From positions 3,451-67,450 of the forward strand of contig JBOGVZ010000059.1 of assembly GCA_050692985.1 (NCBI GenBank): a stretch of DNA of 64,000 nucleotides, written 5' to 3'. This DNA is from JBOGVZ01 sp050692985 (GTDB lineage Bacteria > Actinomycetota > UBA4738 > CALAEC01). A program made the position numbers and the translations under genes. Below, piece by piece: positions 39,749-48,768 of this stretch; within the stretch, counting starts at the first letter, position 1, and the number at the start of each line of letters is the position of its first letter. The notes under the pieces were generated by a model, which saw only the letters and a program-made list of their open reading frames with translations, had not been told where the DNA came from and did not search any database.

Positions 39749-41043
39749 ACGAACGCGACGACGATCGGGCGATCCCCGAGGAGATCCTCCTCGAGGTCCC
39801 CCGGCCGCACGCCGACTCCGGGAGCCCCCCACGGCTCCTGGCCGTCCGCCCGTTCCTGTGGCTGGTCCTCGGCGAGATGCTGGCCAACGTCGGGCTGTGG
39901 TCGTTCTTCGTGGCGGCCGAGGGCGAGGCCGTGTTCCGGTTCGACGCCTCTCCCGGCCAGCTGGGGATCCTGTTCTCGGCCTATTCCCTGGCGTTCGTCT
40001 CGGCATCGCCCGCGTTCGGCCTCCTGGCCGACCGGTGGAGCCCGAAGCGCCTCCTGCTCCTTGCCCACGGCAGCGCCGTCCTGGTGCTGTTCCTGGCCTC
40101 CCGGGCCCCCTCGCTGCCGTGGCTGTACCTGGGCCTGGCCCTGTTCGGGCTGGCCGAGTCGGTGGTGTGGCCGGCCCGCGGGGCGCTGGTGCCCCTGCTC
40201 GTCCGGGGGGACCGCCTGGTGCAGGCCAACGGGATGATGGGCGTGGCCTGGCAGGTCCCCCTGGTGATCGGCCCGGCCCTGGCCGCGGTGGCCGTCCGCG
40301 TACTGGGCTCCGACGGTCCCTACTACCTGGGCATGGTGGCGGTGGCGTTGGCCCTCCCGCTGTACGCGCTGATCCCCGACCGGCGGAGGAAACGTCAGGA
40401 GGACGAATCGTTCATCGCCGACCTGGTGGGCGGGTTCCGGGAAGGATGGGGGACCCCGTCGCTACGGGCCCTGATCGTGCGGGCCATGGCCGCGTACCTG
40501 CTGCTCGGCATGGTCATCACGCTGGAGCCCCTGTACATCAAGGAGGTGCTCGGTCAGGGGCAGGACTTCCTGGGAGTGATGTTCTCGGTGACGGGCGCGG
40601 GGGCGGCCCTGGGCTCCCTGGCCCTGGCCGGGCTGCGGCACGGCATGGGACGAGAGCATCGCCTGCTGGCGCTCGGTCTCACCGGCGGCGGGGTGGGCTA
40701 CGTCCTGTACATCGGCACCGCGTCGGCCGTGATCTGCCTGGTGGGGGCGTTCCTGTTCGGCTTCGGGTTCACGTTCTTCTCCTCTCCGGGGCAGGCCCTC
40801 ATCCAACGGGTGGCCTCAAACCCGGGGAAGGTGACGTCGGTGTACGCCATGCTGGGAGAGGGCGGGCCGCTGGCCACCGCCCTCCTGGTGGTGGTGGCTG
40901 GGGGGCTGATCGCCGTGCAGCCGTGGCTGATCGCCTCCGCGGCGCTGTTCACCCTGCTGGGGCTGGTCAGCATCCCCGGGGCTCGCCATCGGGACGCGCC
41001 CGGACCCGGGGAGCCCTCCCTGTCAGGGCGACCCGCGTCGTGA
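39742..41043 (+). CDS. MFS transporter between dnaE2 and dinB
   Basis: A 433-residue carrier with about 12 helices. After a ~35-residue acidic cytoplasmic start come RPFLWLVLGEMLANVGLWSFF, the loop motif GLLADRWSPKRLLLLAHG (MFS motif A), SVVWPARGALVPLLV, a central charged loop (PDRRRKRQEDES), and a C-terminal half with FGFGFTFFSSPGQALIQRVA. The pattern is that of MFS_3-type drug exporters; the substrate is unknown. The ATG at 39742 lies inside the end of dnaE2 (seven-base overlap) behind GGAGG, and its stop overlaps the dinB GTG. It may therefore be expressed with the SOS genes. Confidence 0.85.
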   Translation: MVNERDDDRAIPEEILLEVPRPHADSGSPPRLLAVRPFLWLVLGEMLANVGLWSFFVAAEGEAVFRFDASPGQLGILFSAYSLAFVSASPAFGLLADRWSPKRLLLLAHGSAVLVLFLASRAPSLPWLYLGLALFGLAESVVWPARGALVPLLVRGDRLVQANGMMGVAWQVPLVIGPALAAVAVRVLGSDGPYYLGMVAVALALPLYALIPDRRRKRQEDESFIADLVGGFREGWGTPSLRALIVRAMAAYLLLGMVITLEPLYIKEVLGQGQDFLGVMFSVTGAGAALGSLALAGLRHGMGREHRLLALGLTGGGVGYVLYIGTASAVICLVGAFLFGFGFTFFSSPGQALIQRVASNPGKVTSVYAMLGEGGPLATALLVVVAGGLIAVQPWLIASAALFTLLGLVSIPGARHRDAPGPGEPSLSGRPAS

Positions 41044-42215
41044 GCGGAGGCGACCCGTCCGAGCCGATCCTCCACGTCGACATGGATGCCTTCTACGCGT
41101 CGGTCGAGGTGCTGAAGGATCCGTCGCTGGCCGGGGCCCCCGTCGTGGTGGGCGGTCCCGGCCCCCGGGGGGTGGTCATGTCGGCCTCCTACGAGGCCAG
41201 GGAGTTCGGGATCCACTCGGCCATGCCCTCGGCCAGGGCCAGGCGCCTGTGCCCGGGGGTCGTGTTCGTGAAACCGGACTTCGCCTCCTACCGGGCCCAC
41301 GCCACCCGCCTTCGGGAGATCCTGCTCGGGTTCACGCCGCTGGTGGAGCCCCTGTCGCTCGACGAGGCGTTCCTCGACGTCTCCGGCGCCACCACGCTGT
41401 TCGGCCCTCCCCGGGAGATCGCCGACCGGATCCGGGCTGAGGTCCGCCGCCAGCTGTCCCTGTCGTGCTCGGTGGGCGTGGCCCCGAACAAGCTCCTGGC
41501 CAAGGTGGCCTCCGCCCGGGCCAAGCCGGACGGCCTGCTGGTGGTGCCGGCCGGCGAGGCCCTGGCGTTCCTGCACGTGCTGCCGGTGACCTCCCTGTGG
41601 GGCGTGGGGGAGCGGACCCACGAGGTCCTGTCCCGGCTGGGGGTGCGCACGGTGGGCGAGCTGGCGGAGCTGTCCACCCGGATCCTCGAGCGGGTGCTCG
41701 GCGACGGCCCGGCCCGGCACCTGGCCGGGCTGGCCGCCGGTCGCGACGACCGAACGGTGATCCCCTACGAGCCGCCCAAGCAGGTGAGCCACGAGGAGAC
41801 CTTCGACCACGACCTCGACCAGGAGGGGACGGTGATGCGGGAGCTGCTCCGGCTGTCGTTCCGGGTGGCCGCCCGGCTCCGCCGCGAGGGGTTCCGGGCC
41901 AGGACCGTGGTCCTCAAGGTGCGGCTGGCCAGCTTCACCACGCTGACGCGGTCGCGGACGCTGCCCGACCCCACCGACGTAGGCACCGCGCTGTACGCCA
42001 CGGCCGCGGAGCTGTACCGGTCCGTCCCCGGAGCGGGGCGCCGCCGGGTGCGCCTGCTGGGCGTGGCGGGGTCGAGCCTGGTCCCGGCCGGCGCCGAGCA
42101 GCTGGCCCTGCTCCGGGCGGGACGGTGGAACGACGCCGAGCGGGCGCTCGACCGCATCGAGGGACGGTTCGGTTCGGGAGTGGCGTTCCCGGCGACCCTG
42201 TTGGAAGGGGAGTGA
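41040..42215 (+). CDS. dinB: DNA polymerase IV (Y family)
   Basis: A 391-residue Y-family polymerase. It has HVDMDAFYASVEVL (catalytic Asp14 and Asp16), VVMSASYEAREFGIHSAMP, SLDEAFLDVSG (second catalytic Asp/Glu pair), SVGVAPNKLLAKVAS, the thumb helix-hairpin-helix (LWGVGERTHEVLSRLGVRTVGEL) and a little-finger domain (VSHEETFDHDLDQEG to RVRLLGVAGSSLV). No C-terminal beta-clamp QLxLF motif is obvious, though EQLALLRAG is similar. It should insert opposite damaged bases during translesion synthesis. The GTG start overlaps the MFS stop. No LexA box is adjacent; read-through from the dnaE2 promoter is possible. Confidence 0.92.
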   Translation: MSGGDPSEPILHVDMDAFYASVEVLKDPSLAGAPVVVGGPGPRGVVMSASYEAREFGIHSAMPSARARRLCPGVVFVKPDFASYRAHATRLREILLGFTPLVEPLSLDEAFLDVSGATTLFGPPREIADRIRAEVRRQLSLSCSVGVAPNKLLAKVASARAKPDGLLVVPAGEALAFLHVLPVTSLWGVGERTHEVLSRLGVRTVGELAELSTRILERVLGDGPARHLAGLAAGRDDRTVIPYEPPKQVSHEETFDHDLDQEGTVMRELLRLSFRVAARLRREGFRARTVVLKVRLASFTTLTRSRTLPDPTDVGTALYATAAELYRSVPGAGRRRVRLLGVAGSSLVPAGAEQLALLRAGRWNDAERALDRIEGRFGSGVAFPATLLEGE

Positions 42216-42245
42216 ACCGGGGTATGCCTAGCGTGAGCCCGTTCC

Positions 42246-42251
42246 TATAAT
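42246..42251 (+). promoter_or_regulatory. Perfect -10 hexamer (TATAAT) upstream of DUF3040 gene
   Basis: TATAAT lies 12 bases before the GTG start at 42264. The predicted transcript would begin only a few bases before the start codon, so the mRNA may be leaderless or nearly so. No recognisable -35 was seen. Confidence 0.55.
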
Positions 42252-42263
42252 GGGTGCGGAGCC

Positions 42264-42626
42264 GTGACCCTCTCAGAACACGAACAGCGCATCCTCGACG
42301 AGATCGAGAAGCGCCTCCAGGAGGAGGACCCTAGGTTCGCCGACGTCGTCGGACGGGCCTCTCTCTCCTCCCACCTGGCACGCCGGGTCCGGCTCGGCGC
42401 GCTGGCGTTCGTGGCCGGGTTCGTCATGTTGATGCTGTTCGCCCTGTCGGTGTGGGTGGCCATCGCCGGCTTCGGGGTCATGCTGGCATCGGCCCTCCTC
42501 GTCTATCACCAGCTCCGGTTGCTCGGGCGGGATCAGCTCCGCGAGTACGGCCGCGCTGGCCCCTCGCTGACGGGGTTCCTGGCCCGGATGACCGAGCGCT
42601 TCCGCGGCCGACAGCAGCGCGGCTGA
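42264..42626 (+). CDS. DUF3040 family membrane protein
   Basis: A 120-residue protein with the DUF3040 signature at its N-terminus (LSEHEQRILDEIEKRLQEEDPRFA), then LARRVRLGALAFVAGFVMLML and AIAGFGVMLASALLVYHQL as two membrane helices, and a basic C-terminal tail. It is conserved in actinobacteria near mraZ/dcw; no function is known. The GTG start was chosen because the family motif begins at once after it. It lies 48 bases after dinB with its own TATAAT. Confidence 0.88.
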   Translation: MTLSEHEQRILDEIEKRLQEEDPRFADVVGRASLSSHLARRVRLGALAFVAGFVMLMLFALSVWVAIAGFGVMLASALLVYHQLRLLGRDQLREYGRAGPSLTGFLARMTERFRGRQQRG

Positions 42627-42661
42627 GTTCCGGTCCAAGCACGGGCCCGCTACCTGCGACC

Positions 42662-42691
42662 TTGCTTCCGCCCCCCGCTTTGCCGTAGAAA
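42662..42691 (+). promoter_or_regulatory. Candidate promoter (TTGCTT-18-TAGAAA) for the MerR gene
   Basis: TTGCTT at 42662-42667 and TAGAAA at 42686-42691 are 18 bases apart, in the 131-base spacer between the DUF3040 gene and the MerR regulator. The fit to consensus is moderate. Confidence 0.35.
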
Positions 42692-42757
42692 CGATCTCGC
42701 CTTCCCCGGGTGCCGCGAGAGAGTCCGTGGCGCCCCGACTCGTCGGCAGGGGGTGTC

Positions 42758-43252
42758 GTGGAAGCTCGAACCGAAGGGTTCACGTCTCATCAGGCATCTC
42801 GCCTCACGGGATGCACCCCGCGCCAGCTTCGGTACTGGGACCAGATCGGCCTGGTCCGCCCCTCGATCCAGCAGACCGGAGGGCGCCCCGGCGTTCCCCG
42901 CCTGTACTCGTTCCGGGACCTGGTTTCCCTCCGGGTGGTCACGTCGCTGCTGGATGGGGGCATGTCGCTCCAGCGGGTGCGCCGGGCGTACGAGTTCCTC
43001 CGGCGGAAGGCCGGCATGGAGGGCCATCTGTCGGAGGTCAAGCTGATCACCGACGGCAAGAGCATCTTCAAGGTGGCCCGTCGGGAGGGCGAGATCCTCG
43101 ACGCGCTCCGTCAGGGGCAGATGGCCTTCTTCGTGGCCATCGACGAGATCATCCAGTCGATCGACGCCGAGGTGTCGACCTTCCGGCACGACCGGGACCA
43201 GTTCATGCGGGCCCTGCGGGACGCCGCCCGTCAGGCTCGCGCCGAGGCCTGA
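42758..43252 (+). CDS. MerR family transcriptional regulator
   Basis: About 164 residues from the GTG at 42758. The N-terminal winged helix has TSHQASRLTGCTPRQLRYWDQIGLVRPS and RLYSFRDLVSLRVVTSLLDGGMSLQRVRRA, a classic MerR DNA-binding domain. It is followed by the dimerisation helix and a C-terminal region (KLITDGKSIFKVARREGEILDAL) with no Cys cluster, so it is not a metal sensor of the usual kind. The length and TDGKSIF segment resemble MerR regulators found near actinobacterial cell-cycle genes. Its target is unknown. An in-frame GTG at 42710 is an alternative start. It ends one base from the convergent TgpA gene. Confidence 0.82.
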   Translation: MEARTEGFTSHQASRLTGCTPRQLRYWDQIGLVRPSIQQTGGRPGVPRLYSFRDLVSLRVVTSLLDGGMSLQRVRRAYEFLRRKAGMEGHLSEVKLITDGKSIFKVARREGEILDALRQGQMAFFVAIDEIIQSIDAEVSTFRHDRDQFMRALRDAARQARAEA

Positions 43253-43253
43253 G

Positions 43254-45524
43254 TCAGGGGAGCGGCCGGGACGGTCGCACCGCCGCCACCACGGAGCGCG
43301 TCACCCCCGCGTGGCGGCGGAGGTCCCGGGCCAGCGCTCGCTCGGCCCCGGCAGCCTCCCTGGCCTCTCCCCGGGTCAGCCCGTCCGCCGCGTAGAGGGC
43401 CCGCCCGGCCAGGCCGGTGAGCCGCTCCAGGTGGCCGTCGGAGAACGCCACGTGGCCACGCAGCCGGTCCTGGTACTCCCACGGGGTCTCCGTGGAGCGG
43501 CGGGCCAGCCCCAGGTCCGCGGCGCTTCCCAGGAAGGCCCGGTAGGCGGCCACCACTCCCTCCCGGGCCGTTCGGGCCCGGCCGACCGCCATCCGGCGAA
43601 CGACCGGCTTGCCGATGGCCATGACCAGGAGGGCCCCGGCGGCCAGGATCGCCAGGGCCAGCACGACGGTGACGGTGGACCGGAGCCGGTCCGACAAGCG
43701 GCGCTCCGGCTCGGCGGAGCCTCCAGGGTTGCGGCCTTCCCGGAGCTTCTCGAACGCCTCCCGCTGGGCCGTGCGGGCACGCGACGGGTCGATCGCCCCC
43801 GCGCCGGGGCCGCCCTGGATGCCCGGGAAGTTCGAGGCTCGCACCGGGTTGAGGTAGCGGTTGGCCACCGGGTTGCTGCGGGTCGGGGTGGGCTCGAAGG
43901 CCACCCACCCGTGGCCGGGGAACAGCACCTCCGGCCAGGCGTGGGCCTCGGCGGTGGTCACCGCGTACCGGCCGGTCCGGTCGCGGGTCCCGGGGGTGAA
44001 CCCCACGGCCACCCGGGCGGGGTAGCCGAGCGTCCGGGCCAGCACGGCGAACGCACCGGCGAACTGCTCGCAGAATCCCTGCCGGGTCTCCGTGAGGAAG
44101 TTCAGGATGTGGTTCGAGCCGTGGCCGGGAGGCGCGTGGACGTCGTACCTGAACGAACGGAGCCGCTCCTGGATCGCCAGCAGCTGGCGGAACGGCGTTC
44201 GCTCGCCGGCGCTGACCTGGCGGGCGAACTGGGCGATCCCGGGCGGCAGGTCGGAGGGCAGCGCCAGGTATCGCTCGTTCTGAACCCTGAACAGGCCCGT
44301 GTCGATGGGCTCGTAGGCCCGGTCGAGGGCCCGGGCGGAGGGCTCCACGATCTCCGACACGACCCCGTATCGGTATCCGCGTTGGGTCTTGTCGGCCCGC
44401 ACCAGCATCGAAGAGTCGGGGTCGTGACGGACCGAAGCTCCGGCCTCGGCCTGGATGTCCAGCGCCACGTGGGTGGGTTCGAAGGCCGCGGGAAGCCACG
44501 GCACGGCCAGCCCCGCGATCTCGTAGTCCTGGACGAGCGGCTCGCCCGGGGCGCCCGAGCCGGCCAGCGGGGAGACGCCCGTGACGACCCGTCCGCCCGA
44601 TCCGCCGACGTTCGACGAGGTCCACAGCTGCCCGTTGAACTCGTCGAGCGAGAGCAGCCGCCAGTAGGCCGGGCGGTCGGCCTCCACGGTGAACAGGTCG
44701 GCCGGGGGGTTCTGAAGGAGGCTGGGGCCGATGTCCACGATCGGACTGATGGCCACTCGGCTCACCGCGCCGGGCTCGAACGTGAGCACCGGGCCCGCCC
44801 GATACCCGGGGAGCAGGCCCGGCAGGAGCAGGCTGGCGACGACCGCGATGAGCCCCAGCCGGGCGGCCCACCGGCCCGTGGCCCCACGCACGAGGTGTCG
44901 CCGCCGCCCCGACCACGGGACCAGCGGCCCCCACAGCGCCAGGCGTCCCACCCCGACACCGAACACAACTCCGAGCGCCCCGACCAGGAAGCCGGCCGTG
45001 GCCAGGGCGGTGGGGCCCCTCTCGGTCACCACACCGGCAAAGCCCAGCAGCGACGCCGGGGGAAGCAGTGCCAGGATCGCGCTCTTCGAGCGTACCGCCA
45101 GGGCGTGCGCCGCCGTGCCGGCGGTCCACACGGCGATGATCGATGCCGTCATCAGGGAGGGGAGGGGTGGCGCGGGGGCGATCTCCTGAGCCGCCTGCTC
45201 GCTCAACCGGCCGAAGCTCCGGATCACCTCTCCCACCGTCGACGACGAGGGCAGGCCGAAGAACGTGGTGTGGGGGAACACCACGATGCCCACGGTCACC
45301 AGCAGGCCGGCCACGCTGGCGCCGATCGAGAGCAGGAGGTGCCGGCGGCGGAGGAGCGCGGCCAGGCCCACCGCCGCCAGGGCCACCCCGGCCAGCCGGA
45401 GCGTGGTGCTCCCGCCCTGGAACACGCGGCCGAATCCCATCGCGGCCGCCGCCAGGAGGACCAGCAGCGAGCCTACGACGACGCCGCGGTCGCCCTGACC
45501 GGTCGCTTCCGTCTGAGTCGCCAT
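43254..45524 (-). CDS. TgpA-like transglutaminase membrane protein (DUF3488-transglutaminase-DUF4129)
   Basis: About 756 residues from the ATG at 45522-45524. Residues ~1-200 hold several membrane helices (VVVGSLLVLLAAAAMGFG, AVGLAALLRRRHLLLSIG and others, as in DUF3488). A large outer domain ends in a transglutaminase core with GFCEQFAGAFAVLARTLGYPARVAVG (Cys485), AEAHAWPEV (His528) and GWVAFEPTP (Glu where Asp is usual). A further helix (VTVVLALAILAAGALLVMAI) and a DUF4129-like tail (EGVVAAYRAFLGSAADLGL, ETPWEYQDRL) follow. The family acts on the outer face in cell-envelope maintenance; true substrates are unknown. The first 52 bases overlap the end of the DUF58 gene, and it forms a moxR-DUF58-tgpA operon. 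Confidence 0.9.
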   Translation of the reverse strand: MATQTEATGQGDRGVVVGSLLVLLAAAAMGFGRVFQGGSTTLRLAGVALAAVGLAALLRRRHLLLSIGASVAGLLVTVGIVVFPHTTFFGLPSSSTVGEVIRSFGRLSEQAAQEIAPAPPLPSLMTASIIAVWTAGTAAHALAVRSKSAILALLPPASLLGFAGVVTERGPTALATAGFLVGALGVVFGVGVGRLALWGPLVPWSGRRRHLVRGATGRWAARLGLIAVVASLLLPGLLPGYRAGPVLTFEPGAVSRVAISPIVDIGPSLLQNPPADLFTVEADRPAYWRLLSLDEFNGQLWTSSNVGGSGGRVVTGVSPLAGSGAPGEPLVQDYEIAGLAVPWLPAAFEPTHVALDIQAEAGASVRHDPDSSMLVRADKTQRGYRYGVVSEIVEPSARALDRAYEPIDTGLFRVQNERYLALPSDLPPGIAQFARQVSAGERTPFRQLLAIQERLRSFRYDVHAPPGHGSNHILNFLTETRQGFCEQFAGAFAVLARTLGYPARVAVGFTPGTRDRTGRYAVTTAEAHAWPEVLFPGHGWVAFEPTPTRSNPVANRYLNPVRASNFPGIQGGPGAGAIDPSRARTAQREAFEKLREGRNPGGSAEPERRLSDRLRSTVTVVLALAILAAGALLVMAIGKPVVRRMAVGRARTAREGVVAAYRAFLGSAADLGLARRSTETPWEYQDRLRGHVAFSDGHLERLTGLAGRALYAADGLTRGEAREAAGAERALARDLRRHAGVTRSVVAAVRPSRPLP

Positions 45525-46708
45525 ACGTCTCGAAGCCTTCCGTGGGGCTTGAGGGGGAGGACCTCCCACCCGGCCCCGGCCAGGGAGCGCCGGGCTCCCT
45601 CCAGCCGCAGCTCCTCCTCGTCGAGCTGGTCCAACGGGGACGGCTCGGGCTCACGAGGGTGCACGAGCACGGCCAGCCTGGCCGCATACCCCGACGTCGA
45701 GCGGATCAACGTGGCCGCCTCGACCGGGTCCGGGGGGTGGGTCACCAGGACCAGGGACGGGGCGGCCGACGCCAGCGCCCGCAGCTGCCGGAGCACGGGA
45801 GTGATCACCCGGGTGCGGGACGGGCGCACCAGGGCCAGCGTCTCGAGCAGCTGGTCCCGGCTCACGACCTGGGGCGGCAGCTCCGGGGTCGCCAGCCGGA
45901 GCGTGAACCCCATGCGGAAGTACAGGATCCCGATCGAGGCTGCCGCCGAGACCGCCCTCTCGAAGGCGTCGGCCGTGGCCCCCGCGACGCCTGCCCGGGT
46001 GTCGAGCAGCAGTACCGCGGTGGCCCGGCGGGCCGTCTCGTCCTGGCGGATCATGAGCTCTCCTCGACGGGCCGTGGACGGCCAGTGGATCCTTCGGAGG
46101 TCGTCGCCGGTCTCGTAGCCCCGCATCGTGTAGAATTCCTCGCCCGTCCGGAAGACCTGGCGGCTCGCCGACTCCCCAGAGCCGCCCGCCGGGGTGGCCA
46201 GGTGCGCGACCTCGAGGTCCTCGACCTCCGGGTACACGATCAGCTCGTGGGTGCCCGGGAACCGGATCCGGGTGCGGGCCAGGTCGAACGGGTCGGTCAC
46301 CGAAGCCGACAGAGGGCCGATGTGGTAACGGCCCCGGGACCGAGCGCTCACGGCGTACCCGATCGATTGGCGGCCAAGGGGCGGGATGTCCGAGAGCACG
46401 ACCCGGGCGGGGGTGCCCAGGGAGGCCGGGAGACGGTCCTCCAGCAGCAGGAACGAGGTGCCGGTCCGTCCGCGGTTCTGGACGTCCAGCTCCACCCGGA
46501 CCCGGGTCCCGGGGAAGGCTCGACGGGTGGACAGCCGGCGGGTGGCATGGAGGTTGTGACGCCGCAGCCGGATGAAGCCGGCGGAGAGGGCCACGATGGC
46601 CAGCAGGCCCGCGGCCACCACGTGGAGGTCGGCCGAGCCGACCAGGCGGGACACCACCCACAGGAGGACCCCTCCTGCGAGAACCGCGAAGGCCCGCCCG
46701 GTCAGCAT
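45473..46708 (-). CDS. DUF58 domain protein
   Basis: A 411-residue protein with two N-terminal membrane helices (AFAVLAGGVLLWVVSRLVG, LHVVAAGLLAIVALSAGFI). A beta-rich segment follows (RAFPGTRVRVELDVQNRGRTG, GRYHIGPLSASVTDPFDL), then the DUF58 core (FRTGEEFYTMRGYETGDDLRRIHWPSTARRGELMIRQDE). The core has a von Willebrand-like fold (VLLLDTRAG). DUF58 proteins are encoded with MoxR ATPases and transglutaminase-like proteins and are thought to take part in chaperone-like assembly at the envelope. The ATG at 46708 lies 34 bases after moxR. Confidence 0.9.
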   Translation of the reverse strand: MLTGRAFAVLAGGVLLWVVSRLVGSADLHVVAAGLLAIVALSAGFIRLRRHNLHATRRLSTRRAFPGTRVRVELDVQNRGRTGTSFLLLEDRLPASLGTPARVVLSDIPPLGRQSIGYAVSARSRGRYHIGPLSASVTDPFDLARTRIRFPGTHELIVYPEVEDLEVAHLATPAGGSGESASRQVFRTGEEFYTMRGYETGDDLRRIHWPSTARRGELMIRQDETARRATAVLLLDTRAGVAGATADAFERAVSAAASIGILYFRMGFTLRLATPELPPQVVSRDQLLETLALVRPSRTRVITPVLRQLRALASAAPSLVLVTHPPDPVEAATLIRSTSGYAARLAVLVHPREPEPSPLDQLDEEELRLEGARRSLAGAGWEVLPLKPHGRLRDVWRLRRKRPVRATAASS

Positions 46709-46742
46709 GGGAGGAGGCCTCGCCTGGCGGGGGGCGCGTCCA

Positions 46743-47711
46743 TCATCCCTTCACCGGGATCGGGACCTCGTCGACCACCTGCGCCAGGACGCTCTCCACA
46801 CCGCGTCCGGCCATGGCGGCGTCGGCCGAGACGATCAGCCGGTGGCTCAGCACCGGATAGACCAGGGTCTTCACGTCGTCGGGGATCGCGTAGTCCCGGC
46901 CGGCCGACGCGGCCAGCGCCCTGGTGGCCCGCATCAGCATGATGGCGGCCCGGGGGCTCGCTCCCAGGTACACGTCCGGGTGGCTCCTGGTGGCCTCGGC
47001 GACGTCCACGATGTACCGGCGGAGGGCCTCGGCCACGTAGACCTCCCGGGCCGCCTCGATCATGGCGGCCACCCCGGCGGCGTCGGTGACCGACCCCATG
47101 CTGGTGATCGGCTCCTCGCCGCCGTGGGTCGCCAGGATGTCCGACTCGGCCTCGGCTCCCGGATACCCGATCGACAGGCGGATCATGAACCGGTCCAGCT
47201 GGGCCTCCGGGAGCGGGTAGGTCCCCTCGTGCTCGATGGGGTTCTGGGTGGCGATCACCATGAACGGCACCCCCAGCTGGTAGCTGACGCCGTCCACGGT
47301 CACCTGGCCCTCCTCCATGCTCTCCAGGAGGGCGGACTGGGTCTTGGGGCTGGCCCGGTTGATCTCGTCGCCCAGGGCGATGTTGGCGAAGATGGCTCCG
47401 GGCTTGAACTCGAAGTCGCCGCGCTCCTGGTTGAACACGTTCACCCCGGTGATGTCGGTGGGCAACAGGTCCGGGGTGAACTGGATGCGGCGGAACGAGC
47501 AATCGATCGACCGGGCGATGGCCTTGGCCAGCATGGTCTTGCCAACCCCGGGCACGTCCTCGATCAGCAGGTGCCCCTCGGCCACCAGCGTGACCAGGGC
47601 CAGCCGGACCTCATCGGACTTTCCCTGGATGACCCGCTCGACGTTGGCCTGGATGTCTGCGAACCGGGCCTCGAACTGCCCCCAGTCGGTGGAAGGCTGT
47701 CGTTCGTCCAC
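46743..47711 (-). CDS. moxR: MoxR family AAA+ ATPase
   Basis: A 322-residue AAA+ ATPase. It has Walker A EDVPGVGKTMLAKAIARSI (residues 51-69), the MoxR signature RIQFTPDLLPTDITGVNV, Walker B region IFANIALGDEINRASPKTQSALLESMEEGQVTVDG and sensor 1 MVIATQNPIEHEGTYPLPEAQLDRFM. The C-terminal lid has PRAAIMLMRATRALAASAGRDYAIPDDV. MoxR proteins remodel partner proteins in the cytoplasm, typically together with DUF58 proteins, which follows here. It is the first gene of the moxR-DUF58-tgpA operon, divergent from the enoyl-CoA hydratase-like gene. Confidence 0.93.
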   Translation of the reverse strand: MDERQPSTDWGQFEARFADIQANVERVIQGKSDEVRLALVTLVAEGHLLIEDVPGVGKTMLAKAIARSIDCSFRRIQFTPDLLPTDITGVNVFNQERGDFEFKPGAIFANIALGDEINRASPKTQSALLESMEEGQVTVDGVSYQLGVPFMVIATQNPIEHEGTYPLPEAQLDRFMIRLSIGYPGAEAESDILATHGGEEPITSMGSVTDAAGVAAMIEAAREVYVAEALRRYIVDVAEATRSHPDVYLGASPRAAIMLMRATRALAASAGRDYAIPDDVKTLVYPVLSHRLIVSADAAMAGRGVESVLAQVVDEVPIPVKG

Positions 47712-47832
47712 GTTCCCTCCTAGGACGTCGCGCCGACGCCACGGGTTCCTCCGGCACCCCCGCCCATCTTACGTTCGCCAGGCACGTTCCGGTCGGGCCG
47801 GGGCCGCGCCCCTCGGCTATCATCGCTCGGCC

Positions 47833-48636
47833 ATGTCCGCCTCCCCACTGCTCTCCGAGCGCCGCGGTCCGGTCACCGTGGTGACGATCAACCGCCCCGA
47901 GGTGCGGAACTGCATCGACGCCCGGACGGCGGATCTCCTGGCCGCGGCCATCGACGCCTTCGCATCCGACGCGGAGGCCCGGGTGCTCGTCGTGACCGGC
48001 TCCGGGGACCGGGCCTTCTGCGCCGGGGCCGACCTCCGATCGGTGGGGGACCTGATGCGCCGGCCCGACGTGGCCCGGACCGGGCCCCTGGGGTTCTCGG
48101 GGCTGGACCCGGGCAAGCCGACGATCGCGGCCGTGGAGGGATTCTGCATCGGCGGGGGGATCGAGCTGGCGTGCTGGTGCGACCTGCGCATCGCCGGCCG
48201 GGAAGCCGCCTTCGGGGCGTTCAACCGGCGGGTGGGGGTCCCGTGGGTGGACGGTGGCACCCAGCGGCTGCCGCGCATCGTGGGGGTGGGCCGGGCCCTG
48301 TACCTGCTGGAGACGGGGGAGCGGATCGACGCCCCGCGGGCCCTGGACTTCGGGTTGGTCGACGAGGTGGTGCCCGCGGGAGGGGCGCTGTCCCGGGCGC
48401 TGGAGCTGGCCGGGCGCATGGCCGCCTACCCCCAGGCCAGCCTGCGGTCCGATCGGGCGGCGCTCCTGGGGGCCTGGGGCCGAGACCTGGCCGCGGGCCT
48501 GGCCTACGAGGCCGAGGCCGGCGCTGCCTCGCTCCAGGACCGGGAGCTGATCGAGGGGGCCCGGCGGTTCGTGGAGGGGGATGGCCCGATCGAACGAAGT
48601 GGGGACGGCGGCGCGGCCGGCGCCCTTCATCCCTGA
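47833..48636 (+). CDS. Enoyl-CoA hydratase/isomerase family protein
   Basis: A 267-residue crotonase-fold protein. It has PVTVVTINRPEVRNCIDARTADLL, the oxyanion-hole strand RAFCAGADLRSVGDL, AAVEGFCIGGGIELACWCDLRIA (first catalytic Glu in GGGIEL) and FGLVDEVVPAGGALSRALELA. At the second catalytic Glu of true hydratases (usually in LPE) it reads AFGAFNRRVGVPWVDGG, so standard hydration is doubtful; isomerase, hydrolase or other crotonase chemistry is possible. It acts on acyl-CoA thioesters in the cytoplasm. It stands alone between moxR (divergent) and the HNH gene. Confidence 0.82.
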   Translation: MSASPLLSERRGPVTVVTINRPEVRNCIDARTADLLAAAIDAFASDAEARVLVVTGSGDRAFCAGADLRSVGDLMRRPDVARTGPLGFSGLDPGKPTIAAVEGFCIGGGIELACWCDLRIAGREAAFGAFNRRVGVPWVDGGTQRLPRIVGVGRALYLLETGERIDAPRALDFGLVDEVVPAGGALSRALELAGRMAAYPQASLRSDRAALLGAWGRDLAAGLAYEAEAGAASLQDRELIEGARRFVEGDGPIERSGDGGAAGALHP

Positions 48637-48768
48637 GACGCCCCGCGCGGCCCCACGACATCGGGCGTCCGTCATCCTTCGGACGCCGGCGCTGTGGACG
48701 CCGCCGTCCCCTGCCAGTATTACATGCCTGTGATTCGCCCGAGTCAAGGAGCGAACCGCGGCGCCTTC

